NCBI GenBank assembly: GCA_003221615.1
Contig: QHSQ01000109.1
Location: forward strand, 1 to 41,107
Length of the DNA: 41,107 nt
Reading direction: 5' to 3'
Source of the DNA: Candidatus Rokuibacteriota bacterium
GTDB taxonomy: Bacteria > Methylomirabilota > Methylomirabilia > Rokubacteriales > CSP1-6
Part shown: positions 20,027-28,497 of the stretch, in pieces
Position numbering within the stretch: the stretch's first letter is position 1
Layout: every line of letters begins with the position of its first letter
Program-made: the position numbers and the translations under genes
Notes under the pieces: generated by a model
The model's database searches: none
What the model was told of the DNA's origin: nothing
The model's input: the letters and a program-made list of their open reading frames with translations, nothing else

Positions 20027-20572
20027 ATGTATCGGTTCTTTGCTCTGATCGTTGGTACGTCGATGACGTTCGCTGCCTTCGTCGGTACTGGATATGCCGC
20101 GTCCTCCGTGCGGGACGCGCTGAGCGAGCGCTTCAAGCCTTCACGGATCGAAATGGCCCGTGGCTCCGACGAAGGCCACGTCGTTGAGAAGGGTACTGTC
20201 CTCCGCCTGAGGGCGGACGGCATCCCGGCTGGGGTGCTGCGAACGACGCAGCTCAATACCAAGTCTCCACGGTTTCACGTGCATGACTATGCGCGGGTCG
20301 CCGTCGACGAGCGCGGGCGCATGTCCGTCGAGCCGGGCCGCGTAGCGCTGGCCAAGGGGACGCGCATGGTCGTGCTGAATATCAAGACGGACCGAGACCG
20401 CGTCCGGCTGTTTACCCACACGCTCGACCCGGTGCAGCTGTCCGACGGCACGATCGCTCACGGTTGCACCGAGTTCGTTTTCACTGTCGACCCAACCACC
20501 CTGAACCGCTCCGATATCGCGACGGTCACCGCCCGCATCGAGCAGTGGCTTGCCGTCGATTCGGCCAGCTGA
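20027..20572 (+). CDS. Exported protein of unknown function in the copper island
   Basis: 181 residues with a signal peptide (MYRFFALIVGTSMTFAAFVG, cleavage near GYAAS). The mature part has a stretch of beta-rich sequence (VVEKGTVLRLRADGIPAGVL, then PRFHVHDYARVAVDERGR) and ends with GCTEFVFTVDPTTLNRSDIA and a helix (VTARIEQWLAVDS). Only one cysteine is present and there is no metal-binding cluster apart from HVHD. I do not recognise the family. ATG 20027 follows AAAGGGGGATTCC. It is followed 14 bases later by a small membrane protein gene, likely the same transcript. Confidence 0.8.
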   Translation: MYRFFALIVGTSMTFAAFVGTGYAASSVRDALSERFKPSRIEMARGSDEGHVVEKGTVLRLRADGIPAGVLRTTQLNTKSPRFHVHDYARVAVDERGRMSVEPGRVALAKGTRMVVLNIKTDRDRVRLFTHTLDPVQLSDGTIAHGCTEFVFTVDPTTLNRSDIATVTARIEQWLAVDSAS

Positions 20573-20586
20573 GAAGGAGAACAGCA

Positions 20587-20736
20587 ATGATGCACATGAT
20601 GAACGAAAGTTGTGGGCCGCTCATGATCGCTCTCATGGGAGTGGGTTGGCTGCTCGGACTCGGGCTCGTGGGAAGCCTGATCGTGCTGGTGTGGACCGCG
20701 ATCGGACGCCTCCGGAGCACACCGGCCAAGGCCTAG
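20587..20736 (+). CDS. Small single-helix membrane protein
   Basis: 49 residues: Met/His/Cys-containing start (MMHMMNESCGPLM) followed by one hydrophobic helix (GVGWLLGLGLVGSLIVLVWT) and a basic end (IGRLRSTPAKA). ATG 20587 is preceded by GAGAAGGAGAACAGCA, a good ribosome site, 14 bases after the previous stop. Similar short proteins without the C-terminal SHOCT domain are frequent near copper genes. The Met/His/Cys start might bind Cu, but the function is unknown. Confidence 0.7.
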   Translation: MMHMMNESCGPLMIALMGVGWLLGLGLVGSLIVLVWTAIGRLRSTPAKA

Positions 20737-20756
20737 CCGAGGGTCAGGATGGAGGG

Positions 20757-20795
20757 CTCCGAATGGCGCGACCGATCGAGTCGCGCCGTTCGGAG
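20757..20795. terminator. Bidirectional terminator hairpin between convergent genes
   Basis: CTCCGAATGGCGCGAC (20757-20772), loop CGATCGA, GTCGCGCCGTTCGGAG (20780-20795): 16 pairs, one of them G-U. It lies between the small membrane protein gene ending at 20736 and the leftward P-type ATPase gene ending at 20828. There is no long T run on either side, so termination efficiency is uncertain. Confidence 0.65.
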
Positions 20796-20827
20796 CATCT
20801 CATTCTCGTACGTAGCGCTCGACCGCG

Positions 20828-23191
20828 TTACCGGCCCCTTTGAAACCGCACACGGTTCAGAAGCAGCGCATTGGCAGTCACCGTCATCGTCGACGCGCTC
20901 ATCACCAGTGCTGCCCACTCTGGCCGCAGCAGAACGCCCAGAGATGGATAGAGCACGCCACCGGCGATGGGAATCGCGATCAGGTTGTAGATCGCCGCCC
21001 AGAAAAGGTTCTGCTTGATCTTCCCGCGCACCTTGCGCGCAAGCTGAATGGAGCGCGAGACGTCGGCCGGGTCGTTCTTCACCAGCACCACGTCCGCCGT
21101 CTCGACCGCCACGTCGGTACCCGCGCCGATCGCGATCCCCACCATCGCCTGCGCCAGGGCAGGTGCGTCGTTCACGCCGTCACCAACCATGGCGACCTTG
21201 CGCCCGGCTCCTTGAAGCTCCGCGACCTTCCTGGCCTTGTCTGCCGGCAGCACCTCGGCGATCACCTCGTCTATCCCGAGTTGCCGCGCTACCGCTTCCG
21301 CTGTCCGGCGGTTGTCGCCGGTGAGCATGACTGTCTGGATCCCGAGGCCATGGAGAGCGCGCACCGCCTCGCGAGCGCTGTCGCGAATGGGATCGGCTAC
21401 CGCGACCACGCCGGCCATCCTCTTGTCCACCGCGACATACATCGCGGTCTTGCCATCTGACGCGAGCGCCTGTACCTGGCCTTCGAGACCGCCGGTATTG
21501 ATCCCTTCGCGCTCCATCAACCGCCGGCTGCCGATCAGCACACGCCGGCCGTCGACGCGCGCTTCGATACCGTGGCCGGGAACCGAGTCGAACTTCTCGG
21601 GGGCCCGCACCTCGATGCCCCGTCCTGCTGCGCCGGCCACGATCGCCTCGGCGAGGGGATGCTGCGATGGGCGATCGGCGGACGCGGCCAGGCGCAGCAA
21701 CTCCGCCTCGATGAATCCATCAGCCGTGATGACGTCGGTCAGCGCGGGCTTGCCCTGTGTCAGGGTGCCGGTCTTGTCGAAGATCACCGTGTCGATCCCG
21801 GCCGTTTCCTCGAGCGCGGTGGCATTCTTGAACAACACTCCCTCGCGCGCGCCCTTGCCGACGCCGACCGTGATGGCCGTGGGAGTCGCCAGCGCCAGCG
21901 CATCGGGACACGCGATGACGATCGTCGAGACCGCCGCTGTCAACGCGAACAGCAAGCCCTCACCGCCAAAGACGTACCAGGCGACGAAGGCGACGACCCC
22001 AGATCCGAGCGCGACGAAGACAAGGTATTTCCCCGCCCTATCGGCGAGGCGCTGGGCGGGGGCCTTGCTCGCCTGTGCGTTCTGAACCATCTGGACGATC
22101 CGTGATAGCGCGGTGTCCGCCCCCACAGCGGTCGCCGTGAAGTTGAACGCGCCGGTCTGATTGACCGTGCCTCCGATCACCTGCTTGCCTTCGGTCTTGG
22201 CGGCAGGAATAGGCTCGCCTGTGATCATCGACTCATCGACGTGTGACGATCCGGAGACCACCATGCCGTCGACCGGCACGCGGTCGCCGGGCCGAACCAC
22301 GATCTCGTCGCCCACCGCGACCTGGTCGAGCGGAACTTCCGCCTCGACACCGCCGCGCTTCACACGGGCTGTCGCCGGAGCCAGCTTCAACAGCGCCTCG
22401 ACGGCCCTGCCGGTCGCAAAGCGGCTCCGCATCTCCATCCAGTGGCCGGCCAGGCTGAAGGAGGTGAGCATGGCGGCCGCGTCGTAGAAGACCTCGCCCA
22501 TGAACAGAAAGGTCGCCGCCACCGAGTAGAGGTAGGAGACGAGGATGCCGAGGGCGATCAGCGTCATCATGTTCACTTGGCCCAGCCTGAGGGCGCGCCA
22601 GGCACCGGAGATGAAGGGCCAGCCACACCACCACACGACCGGCGTCGCCAGCAAGAAGCCAAACAGCCCCATCGAGAGACCGAACGGCGGCACTCCGGGC
22701 AAGCCGATAGTGGCTCCGAGCGGAGAGAAGATCACCAATGGCAACAAGAGAAGGGCCGAGACGATGAACCGGCGGAGCATGTCTGCGACCATCGCGGCGC
22801 CGTGCCCGGCATGCTCGGCGTGCCCCGCCGCGGCGTGCTCCATGTCGGCGTGCGCTGTCCCAGCGTGCCCCATGCCCGCATGCTCGCTCGTTCCCACTTG
22901 AGGATGCCCGGGCTGTGCCATCGACCCCGGTCGTCGCTGACAGTTGCACGGGTAGCCGCACCGCTGAAACTGCACCTCGAGCCGCTCCGGAGCGGTCACT
23001 GACGGGTCGTAGGTGACGTGCGCCACACCCCGCGTGCGGTCGAGGTGGGCCGCCGCGACACCCGGCAGGCCAAGCAGGCTACGCTCGACGTCCGCGTACT
23101 CGCTGCCGCCGTAGGCGCTCTTGAGGCTCACCTCCGCCACGGCGGACGAAGCCGGGACAGTGGCGTCGTTGTGGCTATCAGTATGCTTCAT
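20828..23191 (-). CDS. Copper/silver-type P1B ATPase, CopB-like, with CPD motif
   Basis: Inner-membrane ATP-driven exporter of 787 residues. In order: an HMA-like domain (about residues 20-85) that lacks the CxxC metal site but ends GYPCNC; a His/Met-rich stretch ([17 protein letters not shown], then HAEHAGHG); helices; actuator motif SMITGEPIP; helix 6 motif C428-P-D430 ([15 protein letters not shown]) in place of CPC or CPH; phosphorylation site D472-KTGT; nucleotide-domain HP (SQHPLAEAI); [10 protein letters not shown]; and last helix [15 protein letters not shown]. His-rich N-terminus and MSxST resemble CopB-type pumps. ATG 23191 follows GAGGGGG. A relic of a MerR regulator lies upstream on the other strand. 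Confidence 0.94.
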   Translation of the reverse strand: MKHTDSHNDATVPASSAVAEVSLKSAYGGSEYADVERSLLGLPGVAAAHLDRTRGVAHVTYDPSVTAPERLEVQFQRCGYPCNCQRRPGSMAQPGHPQVGTSEHAGMGHAGTAHADMEHAAAGHAEHAGHGAAMVADMLRRFIVSALLLLPLVIFSPLGATIGLPGVPPFGLSMGLFGFLLATPVVWWCGWPFISGAWRALRLGQVNMMTLIALGILVSYLYSVAATFLFMGEVFYDAAAMLTSFSLAGHWMEMRSRFATGRAVEALLKLAPATARVKRGGVEAEVPLDQVAVGDEIVVRPGDRVPVDGMVVSGSSHVDESMITGEPIPAAKTEGKQVIGGTVNQTGAFNFTATAVGADTALSRIVQMVQNAQASKAPAQRLADRAGKYLVFVALGSGVVAFVAWYVFGGEGLLFALTAAVSTIVIACPDALALATPTAITVGVGKGAREGVLFKNATALEETAGIDTVIFDKTGTLTQGKPALTDVITADGFIEAELLRLAASADRPSQHPLAEAIVAGAAGRGIEVRAPEKFDSVPGHGIEARVDGRRVLIGSRRLMEREGINTGGLEGQVQALASDGKTAMYVAVDKRMAGVVAVADPIRDSAREAVRALHGLGIQTVMLTGDNRRTAEAVARQLGIDEVIAEVLPADKARKVAELQGAGRKVAMVGDGVNDAPALAQAMVGIAIGAGTDVAVETADVVLVKNDPADVSRSIQLARKVRGKIKQNLFWAAIYNLIAIPIAGGVLYPSLGVLLRPEWAALVMSASTMTVTANALLLNRVRFQRGR

Positions 23192-23286
23192 AGCGCATTA
23201 CCCCCTCGAGTTTAAGAGCGAGCGATCGACGCGCTGGTTGCGCTCAGGATGCGGCGCCCGGCAGGTCAGCGGGACGAGGCGAATCC

Positions 23287-23318
23287 TTGACCTTACCCCC
23301 CGGTGGCCGGGTTACGCT
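23287..23318 (+). promoter_or_regulatory. MerR-type promoter with 20-bp spacer
   Basis: TTGACC (23287-23292), spacer of 20 bases, TACGCT (23313-23318). The spacer carries an imperfect dyad (ACCCCCCGG ... CCGGGT). MerR-family metal regulators act on promoters with such over-long 19-20 bp spacers and central dyads. The start ATG of the MerR relic is only 7 bases past the -10, so the transcript would be nearly leaderless. Confidence 0.6.
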
Positions 23319-23324
23319 CTGGCC

Positions 23325-23530
23325 ATGCGGCAAAATGACCTGGTTATCGGCAACCTCGCGACTCGAGCGGGACGACACGGAAGGCGAGACGCCTCAACGA
23401 AGCGGCCGGCATCCTGCCTGTCGCGCGGCGGACGCCGTCCGGCTACCGGACGTACGACATTGACGCGCTGCAGTTGCTGAATCTCGTCCGCTGCGCCCAG
23501 CCGCTCGGTTTCACGCTCGTTTGCGCATGA
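23325..23530 (+). pseudogene. MerR-family metal regulator, frameshifted and truncated
   Basis: ATG 23325 opens MRQNDLVIGNLATRAG, the typical MerR start. After about residue 22 the similarity jumps frame: LNEAAGILPVARRTPSGYRT then DIDALQLLNLVRCAQPLGFT, which matches the second half of the winged helix (RT-x-SGYR-x-Y ... R-LGF-[ST]L). A TGA at 23528 ends it right after the DNA-binding domain, so dimer helix and metal-binding loop are missing. The segment normally reading VxxxTIRxYExxGL is damaged too. Placed head-to-head with the P-type ATPase, it was probably a CueR/CopR-like regulator. It is very probably non-functional. Confidence 0.78.
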
Positions 23531-23672
23531 CGTAAGGTGAGCGCGCCCTTGTTATATAGCGCCTCGGCGCGACGAGCGACCACCCGCAGTTCACCCTGGA
23601 ATTACCCAGGAAGTTGCTCGCAACGAGAGCCAACGAGCCCCAAAGCCGCGATTTGCGTTGACGGAGTCAGTC

Positions 23673-24608
23673 ATGAGGACATTCAGGTTCGGCGTGAACG
23701 TTCGGACTGCCGCCTCGGCGGAGGAGTGGGCGGGCAAGGCGCGGCAGGTCGAGCGTCTCGGCTATTCGGTTCTGCTCGTGCCCGATCATCTGGCCGAGCT
23801 GCTCGCGCCGTTCCCCGCGCTAGTCGCGGCCGCAGCCGCGACGACGCGCCTGCGTCTCGGCACCGGTGTCCTGAACAACGACTTACGCCATCCCGTGTTG
23901 ACGGCGCGCGAAGCGGCGACGCTGGATGTGCTGAGCGGCGGCCGGCTGGAACTCGGCATCGGCGCCGGGCACATGCGTTCGGAGTACGAGCAAGCGGGAC
24001 TCGCGTTCGATGCCGGCGTGACACGCGTCGAGCGGCTGGCAGAGGCCGTCACCATCGTCAAGCGGCTGCTCAAGGGCGAGACGGTTACGTTCACCGGCCG
24101 GCACTATCGCATCAGCGGTCACGCGATTCATCCGCGGCCAACGCAGCGTCCCCGGCCGCCGATCTTCATCGGAGGCAACGCGCCGCGCCTCCTCACCGTG
24201 GCCGCGCGCGACGCCGACATCGTCGGATTCACCGGTATCGCGTTCCGAGCCGGCGGCGCCGAGCCGGACGTCTCGGATTTTCGCGCGACGGTCGCCGATG
24301 AGCGCCTGCGGCTCGTGCGCGAGGCGGCCGGTGAGCGATTCGACCGGCTCGAGCTGAACGCGCTCGTGCAGCGCGTGATCGTGACTGACAATCGCCGCAA
24401 GGCCGCCCACGAGCTCGCGACGGGACGATGGGCACGGCTGACGCCCGACGATGTCCTAGGCAGCCCGTTCGTGCTCGTCGGAACGGTGGATCAGATGGTC
24501 GACGACCTGCGCGCGCGCCGCGATCGCTGGGGCATCTCGTACGTCATGACCCACGAGCCGTACATGGAGGCGCTTGCGCCGGTCGTCGCGCGGCTAGCGG
24601 GCCGGTGA
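23673..24608 (+). CDS. LLM-class F420-dependent oxidoreductase
   Basis: Bacterial-luciferase-like TIM barrel, 311 residues, cytoplasmic. Family motifs: FRFGVNVRTAASAEEW at strand 1, GYSVLLVPDHLAE at strand 2, RLRLGTGVLNNDLRHPVLTA, LSGGRLELGIGAGHMRSEYE and RPPIFIGGNAPRLL. This set is characteristic of the TIGR03621-type F420 group, although FMN use cannot be excluded from sequence. ATG 23673 is chosen over the TTG at 23658; GACGGAGTC upstream is a modest ribosome site. It stands alone and converges with the DinB-like gene only 3 bases away. Substrate unknown. Confidence 0.9.
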   Translation: MRTFRFGVNVRTAASAEEWAGKARQVERLGYSVLLVPDHLAELLAPFPALVAAAAATTRLRLGTGVLNNDLRHPVLTAREAATLDVLSGGRLELGIGAGHMRSEYEQAGLAFDAGVTRVERLAEAVTIVKRLLKGETVTFTGRHYRISGHAIHPRPTQRPRPPIFIGGNAPRLLTVAARDADIVGFTGIAFRAGGAEPDVSDFRATVADERLRLVREAAGERFDRLELNALVQRVIVTDNRRKAAHELATGRWARLTPDDVLGSPFVLVGTVDQMVDDLRARRDRWGISYVMTHEPYMEALAPVVARLAGR

Positions 24609-24611
24609 GCC

Positions 24612-25010
24612 TCAGCCATTCAAGCGGCTGGTGTACGGCCCGCGATCTCCGCCACAGCGCCTCATCGATTCCCAGCACATCGGAATGACGTACGGTGGGA
24701 AGAAGGCTGAGCCAGAGCTGGAGTAGCACAGACGTGGAAGCAGCGGCATGCGCTCCCAGCCGGTCTGGCGTCTATGACCGCGCCCGATCTCCTCAATGAT
24801 CGTGAAGTACGGGCGATTCGAAATGATCAGATGGTCGAAGCATTGGCCGATGCTCCACTCCGCTTCACCCGGTTTCCAGTTGATTTGTTCAGCGGAGAGC
24901 GGACCGAACGTCCGTTTCGCTTCTTCGGCGACCAGACGCCCCTGCGTCAGCACGACGGAGAGGTCAGCGTCCTGGAGATCGTAGATCATTTTTGTCTGTG
25001 GAGCTGCCAT
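24612..25010 (-). CDS. DinB-family protein, C-terminus probably frameshifted
   Basis: 132 residues. The first two thirds fit the DinB_2 metal-binding four-helix family: LSAEQINWKPGEAEWSIGQC, FDHLIISNRPYFTIIEEIG, with the first metal-ligand His in CFDHL. After ERMPLLPRL the usual helix 4 pattern is lost and the protein ends in a Cys/Ser-rich tail (YSSSGSAFF, then CWESMRRCGGDRG). The other two frames do not restore a convincing match, so it is either divergent or truncated by decay. ATG 25010 is preceded by AGGTGG. These proteins are often thiol-dependent transferases; function is unassigned here. Confidence 0.7.
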   Translation of the reverse strand: MAAPQTKMIYDLQDADLSVVLTQGRLVAEEAKRTFGPLSAEQINWKPGEAEWSIGQCFDHLIISNRPYFTIIEEIGRGHRRQTGWERMPLLPRLCYSSSGSAFFPPYVIPMCWESMRRCGGDRGPYTSRLNG

Positions 25011-25241
25011 AGTGCCACCTGGGTCACGTTGCCGCGCTCGTCTCCTCTGTCGCCGTAGCACGGATTAGAACCCCAGTGCCGAGCGCCACTCCGAGACGCC
25101 ACGACCGTAGGCCGGTGGCTGCGCCTTGTCAATGTCAGACGAGAGTTCAGGGCTCGAATGTGTCGTCGATCGCTTAGCCCCGGGTCGTGATGCGTCGGGG
25201 AGAACGCGAAGAGCCGTTTTCACCAACCCCCGGTGCGCCGC

Positions 25242-25352
25242 TTGAACCACCGGATTCTGAACCTGCTCGACAAGCTGCCGCGGCGGCGGCAGACTGAGGG
25301 CCGACGACTGCTCGCGGCGATTCCCTACGTCGAGTCACGAGGGGAAGCCGAG
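25242..25352 (+). pseudogene. IS256-type transposase, internal fragment
   Basis: HRILNLLDKLPRRRQTEGRR then LLAAIPYVESRGEAE matches the middle of IS256 transposases (pattern H-x-x-x-N-x-L-D-K-[LV]-P-K-R-x-Q ... I-x-Y-A-E-[ST]-R-x-E-A-E), the part following the second catalytic Asp. Nothing transposase-like continues. The surrounding 25011-25422 gap is otherwise featureless to me. Confidence 0.65.
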
Positions 25353-25422
25353 CCCGAACACGGCCGAGAAGAAAGGCCGCCGCCGGAGGTCAAGAACGCC
25401 GCCTGTCGCGAGAGGTGTGGGC

Positions 25423-26523
25423 ATGCAGCTCGCAAAGTTGACCCTAAAGTCGGTCCGCGCGCGCCCCGTCGTGCTGAAGCTCAAGCGCCACGTGGTCGCG
25501 CGCATCGCCGCGATCAGCGACTGGCCGCTCGTCCTCATCGACCTCTTCACTGAGGAAGGCATCGTCGGGCGGAGCTACCTCGAGCCCTATACGCCGAAGA
25601 CGATGCGGTACCTAATCCCTGCGTTGCACGATCTCGGCGAGATGCTGAAGGGGCACCAGGTGACCCCAGCCGAGCTTTACGCAATGGCGCGCAAGTCCCT
25701 CCATTTCGTCGGCTACCAGGGTCTCTCGATGATTGCAGTCTCTGGCCTCGACATGGCGGCCTGGGATGCTCTGGCCAAGGCGGCGGAGATGCCGCTCTGC
25801 ATGCTCCTCGGCGGTTCGGTCGGGCCGGTCAGAGCCTACAACAGCAACGGGCTCTGGCTGAAGGCGCCGGAGGCGGTCGCAGCGGAGGCGGTCGAGCTGC
25901 GCGACGAAGGCGGCTTTACTGGCCTGAAGCTCCGGCTCGGCCGTGCGCTTCTGGCCGACGATCTCGCGACGGTCGCGGCGGTGCGAAAGTCGGTCGGCGA
26001 GGAGATGCAGTTGATGGTCGATTTCAACCAGGGTCTCGATCTCGCCGAAGCCCTTGAGCGCTGCCATGCCATCGACGCTCTTGGTCTGACTTGGATCGAG
26101 GAGCCGATCGTCTACGACAATCTCGATGGCTTCGCCTGTCTCGCCGCCCAGCTCAAGACGCCGATCCAGATCGGCGAGAATTTCTACGGGCCGCGCGATC
26201 TCTACACCGCGCTGCAGAAAAAGGCATGTGACCTCGTCATGCCGGACTTTATGCGGATCGGCGGAGTAACGGGCTGGCTCAAGGCCGCAGCCATCGCCGG
26301 CGTGGCGGGCGTTCCGATCTCGACGCATCTCTATCCCGAGATTGCCGCGCATGTTATGCGGGTAACCGACACCGCGCACTGGCTCGAATGGCAGGACTGG
26401 GCCGATCCAGTCCTGCAGAGACCGTACGAGATCCGCAACGGGATGCTGCATATCCCGGACGTGCCCGGTGTCGGGCTGGAGTGGGACGAGGACGCCGTTG
26501 CCGCCCATCAGATCGAACTTTAG
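25423..26523 (+). CDS. Mandelate racemase-family enolase-superfamily enzyme (KxR variant)
   Basis: 366-residue (beta/alpha)8 enzyme very like Pseudomonas mandelate racemase; functional residues align at a constant +5 offset: K164 to K169, D195 to D200, E221 to E226, E247 to E252, D270 to D275, H297 to H302 and E317 to E322. The exception is K166, the base that handles the S-proton, which is R171 (LKLRLGR). Metal ligands and the His-Asp dyad are therefore intact, while the two-base racemase is altered, so a dehydratase, epimerase or one-sided acid-base reaction is possible. ATG 25423 follows GAGAGGTGTGGGC; a GTG at 25417 is the alternative. Transposase debris lies on both sides, suggesting the gene was carried here. 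Confidence 0.92.
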   Translation: MQLAKLTLKSVRARPVVLKLKRHVVARIAAISDWPLVLIDLFTEEGIVGRSYLEPYTPKTMRYLIPALHDLGEMLKGHQVTPAELYAMARKSLHFVGYQGLSMIAVSGLDMAAWDALAKAAEMPLCMLLGGSVGPVRAYNSNGLWLKAPEAVAAEAVELRDEGGFTGLKLRLGRALLADDLATVAAVRKSVGEEMQLMVDFNQGLDLAEALERCHAIDALGLTWIEEPIVYDNLDGFACLAAQLKTPIQIGENFYGPRDLYTALQKKACDLVMPDFMRIGGVTGWLKAAAIAGVAGVPISTHLYPEIAAHVMRVTDTAHWLEWQDWADPVLQRPYEIRNGMLHIPDVPGVGLEWDEDAVAAHQIEL

Positions 26524-26584
26524 CGACCGCGTCCGATTCGGAAGGGCGGGGCTGCGGCAGCACAACGAGATCTGGAGTCGTGGG

Positions 26585-26719
26585 ATGCTTTCAGGGCTGC
26601 TGATGGCCTACAAGCTCTTGGCCATGGCGCAGGTGCGCTGGCGGCGACTCGACGGTGCGCACCACCTGCCGCTCGTGCGCGCAGGTAGCTCGCGCGAGAC
26701 GCGTGCAGCTGATCGGTGA
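26585..26719 (+). pseudogene. IS256-type transposase, C-terminal tail fragment
   Basis: MLSGLLMAYKLLAMAQVRWR then RLDGAHHLPLVRAGSSR resembles the end of IS256-type transposases (pattern M-x-[FY]-K-L-x-x-x-A-x-x-x-W-R-x-[LV]-[NR]-[GA]-x-x-x-L-x-x-[LV]-x-x-G). It has the same orientation as the internal fragment at 25242, so the two could be ends of one element split by the racemase-family gene. Confidence 0.55.
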
Positions 26720-26744
26720 CGGTTGGGGCGCACGGTGCCGAGCA

Positions 26745-27146
26745 TCATTCTTTCACCGGTGTGAGGATGGGAGCCCCCTTGGCCCTCAGCAGCACCACGA
26801 CGAACCTAGCCGACTCCGTGTTGCTGGCGTTGCGCCCCACGACGTGAACATCGGTAGGACCCTCGTAGAACGTCTGCCCTGCCTTGAGCGTGACGGCAGG
26901 TTGGCCTTTCAACTGCATGACGATCTGGCCTTCGAGCACGTAAACGAACGCATGGGCGTCGTGCCGATGGACTATGTCTCGTGCGCCCGGCGGGTACGAC
27001 ACCTCAAGCATGCGACCCTCTTTGCCCGGGTAGTCCGCGAGATCGATCGCGAACAGTTCCTTCACGTCTGCGGCGTCGGCCGGCACGGCTGCGAGCATCA
27101 AGAGTGCCGCCAGGTAAGCGCGGAAGTACACGTGGGGTTTCTTCAT
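26745..27146 (-). CDS. Exported cupin-domain protein
   Basis: 133 residues: signal peptide MKKPHVYFRAYLAALLMLAA ending near ADAAD, then a single small cupin barrel. Cupin motif 1 is DIVHRHDAHAFVYVLEGQIV (two His and a downstream Glu) and motif 2 is FYEGPTDVHVVGRNAS (His). The likely metal is bound by H, H, E and H. ATG 27146 follows AAAGGAAC. It lies 45 bases downstream of the NmrA-like reductase gene, probably the same transcript. Catalytic or binding role unknown. Confidence 0.87.
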   Translation of the reverse strand: MKKPHVYFRAYLAALLMLAAVPADAADVKELFAIDLADYPGKEGRMLEVSYPPGARDIVHRHDAHAFVYVLEGQIVMQLKGQPAVTLKAGQTFYEGPTDVHVVGRNASNTESARFVVVLLRAKGAPILTPVKE

Positions 27147-27191
27147 GTTGTTCCTTTCAGGATCGTAGTCGGGCTTACCTCGGATGCAGGA

Positions 27192-27947
27192 TCAGGCTCT
27201 TGCCTGAGAGCGGCAGAGCCATTCGGCGAGACCGATGCGGCCGAGGCGCGCTTCGCCCAACGGCACGAGCGAGCGCTCTTCGACCCGGCCGCCGAAGTAT
27301 CGGGCCTCGGGGTCACTGACGACCGCACGCGGGTCGCCGAGCGCCTTCAGATAGCGGGCGACGATTTCGTTGAACGGTGCTCGTTCCGGGCCGGCGATCT
27401 CAACGATGCCGTTTCGTGGCGCCGCGAGCGCCACATCGGCGACGATGGCAGCAACGTCGTCCGCCGCGATCGGTTGGAACAGGCCGGGCGACAGCCTGAC
27501 CATGTTTCCATCCGTACTTGAAGCGGCGATGCCTCCGAGGAATTCCAAGAACTGGGTCGAGCGGATGATGGTGTAAGGGATGCCGGAGGTCTTGATCAGT
27601 TTCTCTTGGGCGATCTTGGCGCGGAAATAGCCATTCTCGGGCGTCCGATCGGTGCCGACGATGGAGAGCGCGACATGGTGCCGGACGCCGGCTGCGGCCT
27701 CCGCCGCGAGAAGGTTGCGGCCAGAGGTCTCGAAGAATTCCAGCACCGCTTTGTCTTCAAATGAAGGCGAGTTGGCGAGGTCGATCACCACCTGCGTGCC
27801 GGCCATGGCCTCTTTGAGGCCCTCGCGGGTGATGGTGTTGACGCCGGTATTGGGCGAGGCGGCGACGACCTCGTGGCCGCCCTGGCGCAGAATGGCGACG
27901 GTCTTCGAGCCGATCAGGCCGGTGCCGCCGATAACGACGATCTTCAT
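27192..27947 (-). CDS. NmrA-like NAD(P)-binding protein (atypical SDR)
   Basis: 251 residues, cytoplasmic. Rossmann fold with the glycine motif MKIVVIGGTGLIGSKTVAIL, then VVIDLANSPSFED, LLAAEAAAGVRHHVALSIVG and YTIIRSTQFLEFLGGIA, characteristic of NmrA/TMR-like atypical short-chain dehydrogenases that sense or use NAD(P). The GxxGxxG motif is intact, while no catalytic YxxxK is evident (GYFRAKIAQEKL has Y-x-x-x-K: Y and K are present). ATG 27947 follows AGGAGG at ideal distance. First gene of a two-gene operon with the exported cupin. Confidence 0.9.
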   Translation of the reverse strand: MKIVVIGGTGLIGSKTVAILRQGGHEVVAASPNTGVNTITREGLKEAMAGTQVVIDLANSPSFEDKAVLEFFETSGRNLLAAEAAAGVRHHVALSIVGTDRTPENGYFRAKIAQEKLIKTSGIPYTIIRSTQFLEFLGGIAASSTDGNMVRLSPGLFQPIAADDVAAIVADVALAAPRNGIVEIAGPERAPFNEIVARYLKALGDPRAVVSDPEARYFGGRVEERSLVPLGEARLGRIGLAEWLCRSQARA

Positions 27948-28497
27948 TGCAAACCTCCTAGTTCGTAGGCCGCAAGCTGGGATTTGTGATGGTTGTGCGG
28001 CAAGCTGCCGTCAGCGAGTGTGGTCAACCACGAGGGAGACGGAGAGCGACTTTTCCACAGCAGGACCCTGTCGGTGACGACCAGGCGTTCAAGCCAGATT
28101 CACCCGAGCCTTAGCGCTCAGCAAGCACCAACCTGAGAGGCCGAGGTGCACGCTCGGCGGAAGGGTATCACCTGGAGGGCCGTCTCGCCAGCCGTGTCGG
28201 ACGGCGAGTGCTTCAGCGAGACCGGAGTGCCTTCGAATTTCTGGCCGACCTAGGTCAGGACGTCGAGATCACTCTGCGCGGCAGGTTACTTGCCCTTACT
28301 GCTATGATTCCGGGCGATGGCCTGGCCATCACGGTCGGTGCGACCTATCGAGGAGGCGCCGAAATGCCTAGGTCGCGGACGTGCGAATGCTCTCCGTCCT
28401 CCAGAAGGCCGATGCCGTTGCTCGGCTAGTGAGACGGTGACTCCGCGGCCAACGGGCCGGGGCCGTCACGCGGCGGTCTAGCGCCGGAGGAGGGAGC
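27948..28497. other. Intergenic stretch, possible antitoxin-type scrap
   Basis: About 550 bases between divergent genes. Near 28215-28290 the plus strand reads RSAFEFLADLGQDVEITLRG, which resembles the end of XRE-type small helix-turn-helix proteins (ALGQDVEI...). No start, no RBS and no partner gene are seen, so at most it is a relic. Nothing else is recognisable, apart from GGAGGAGGGAGC immediately before 28498. Confidence 0.3.

Noticed and set aside
23587-23617. Possible fourth copy of the dispersed repeat (TTCACCCTGGAATTACCCAGG)
   Set aside because: Only the weak TTCACCC/CCCAGGA part is similar, and the CCCTTTCGTTT core is missing.
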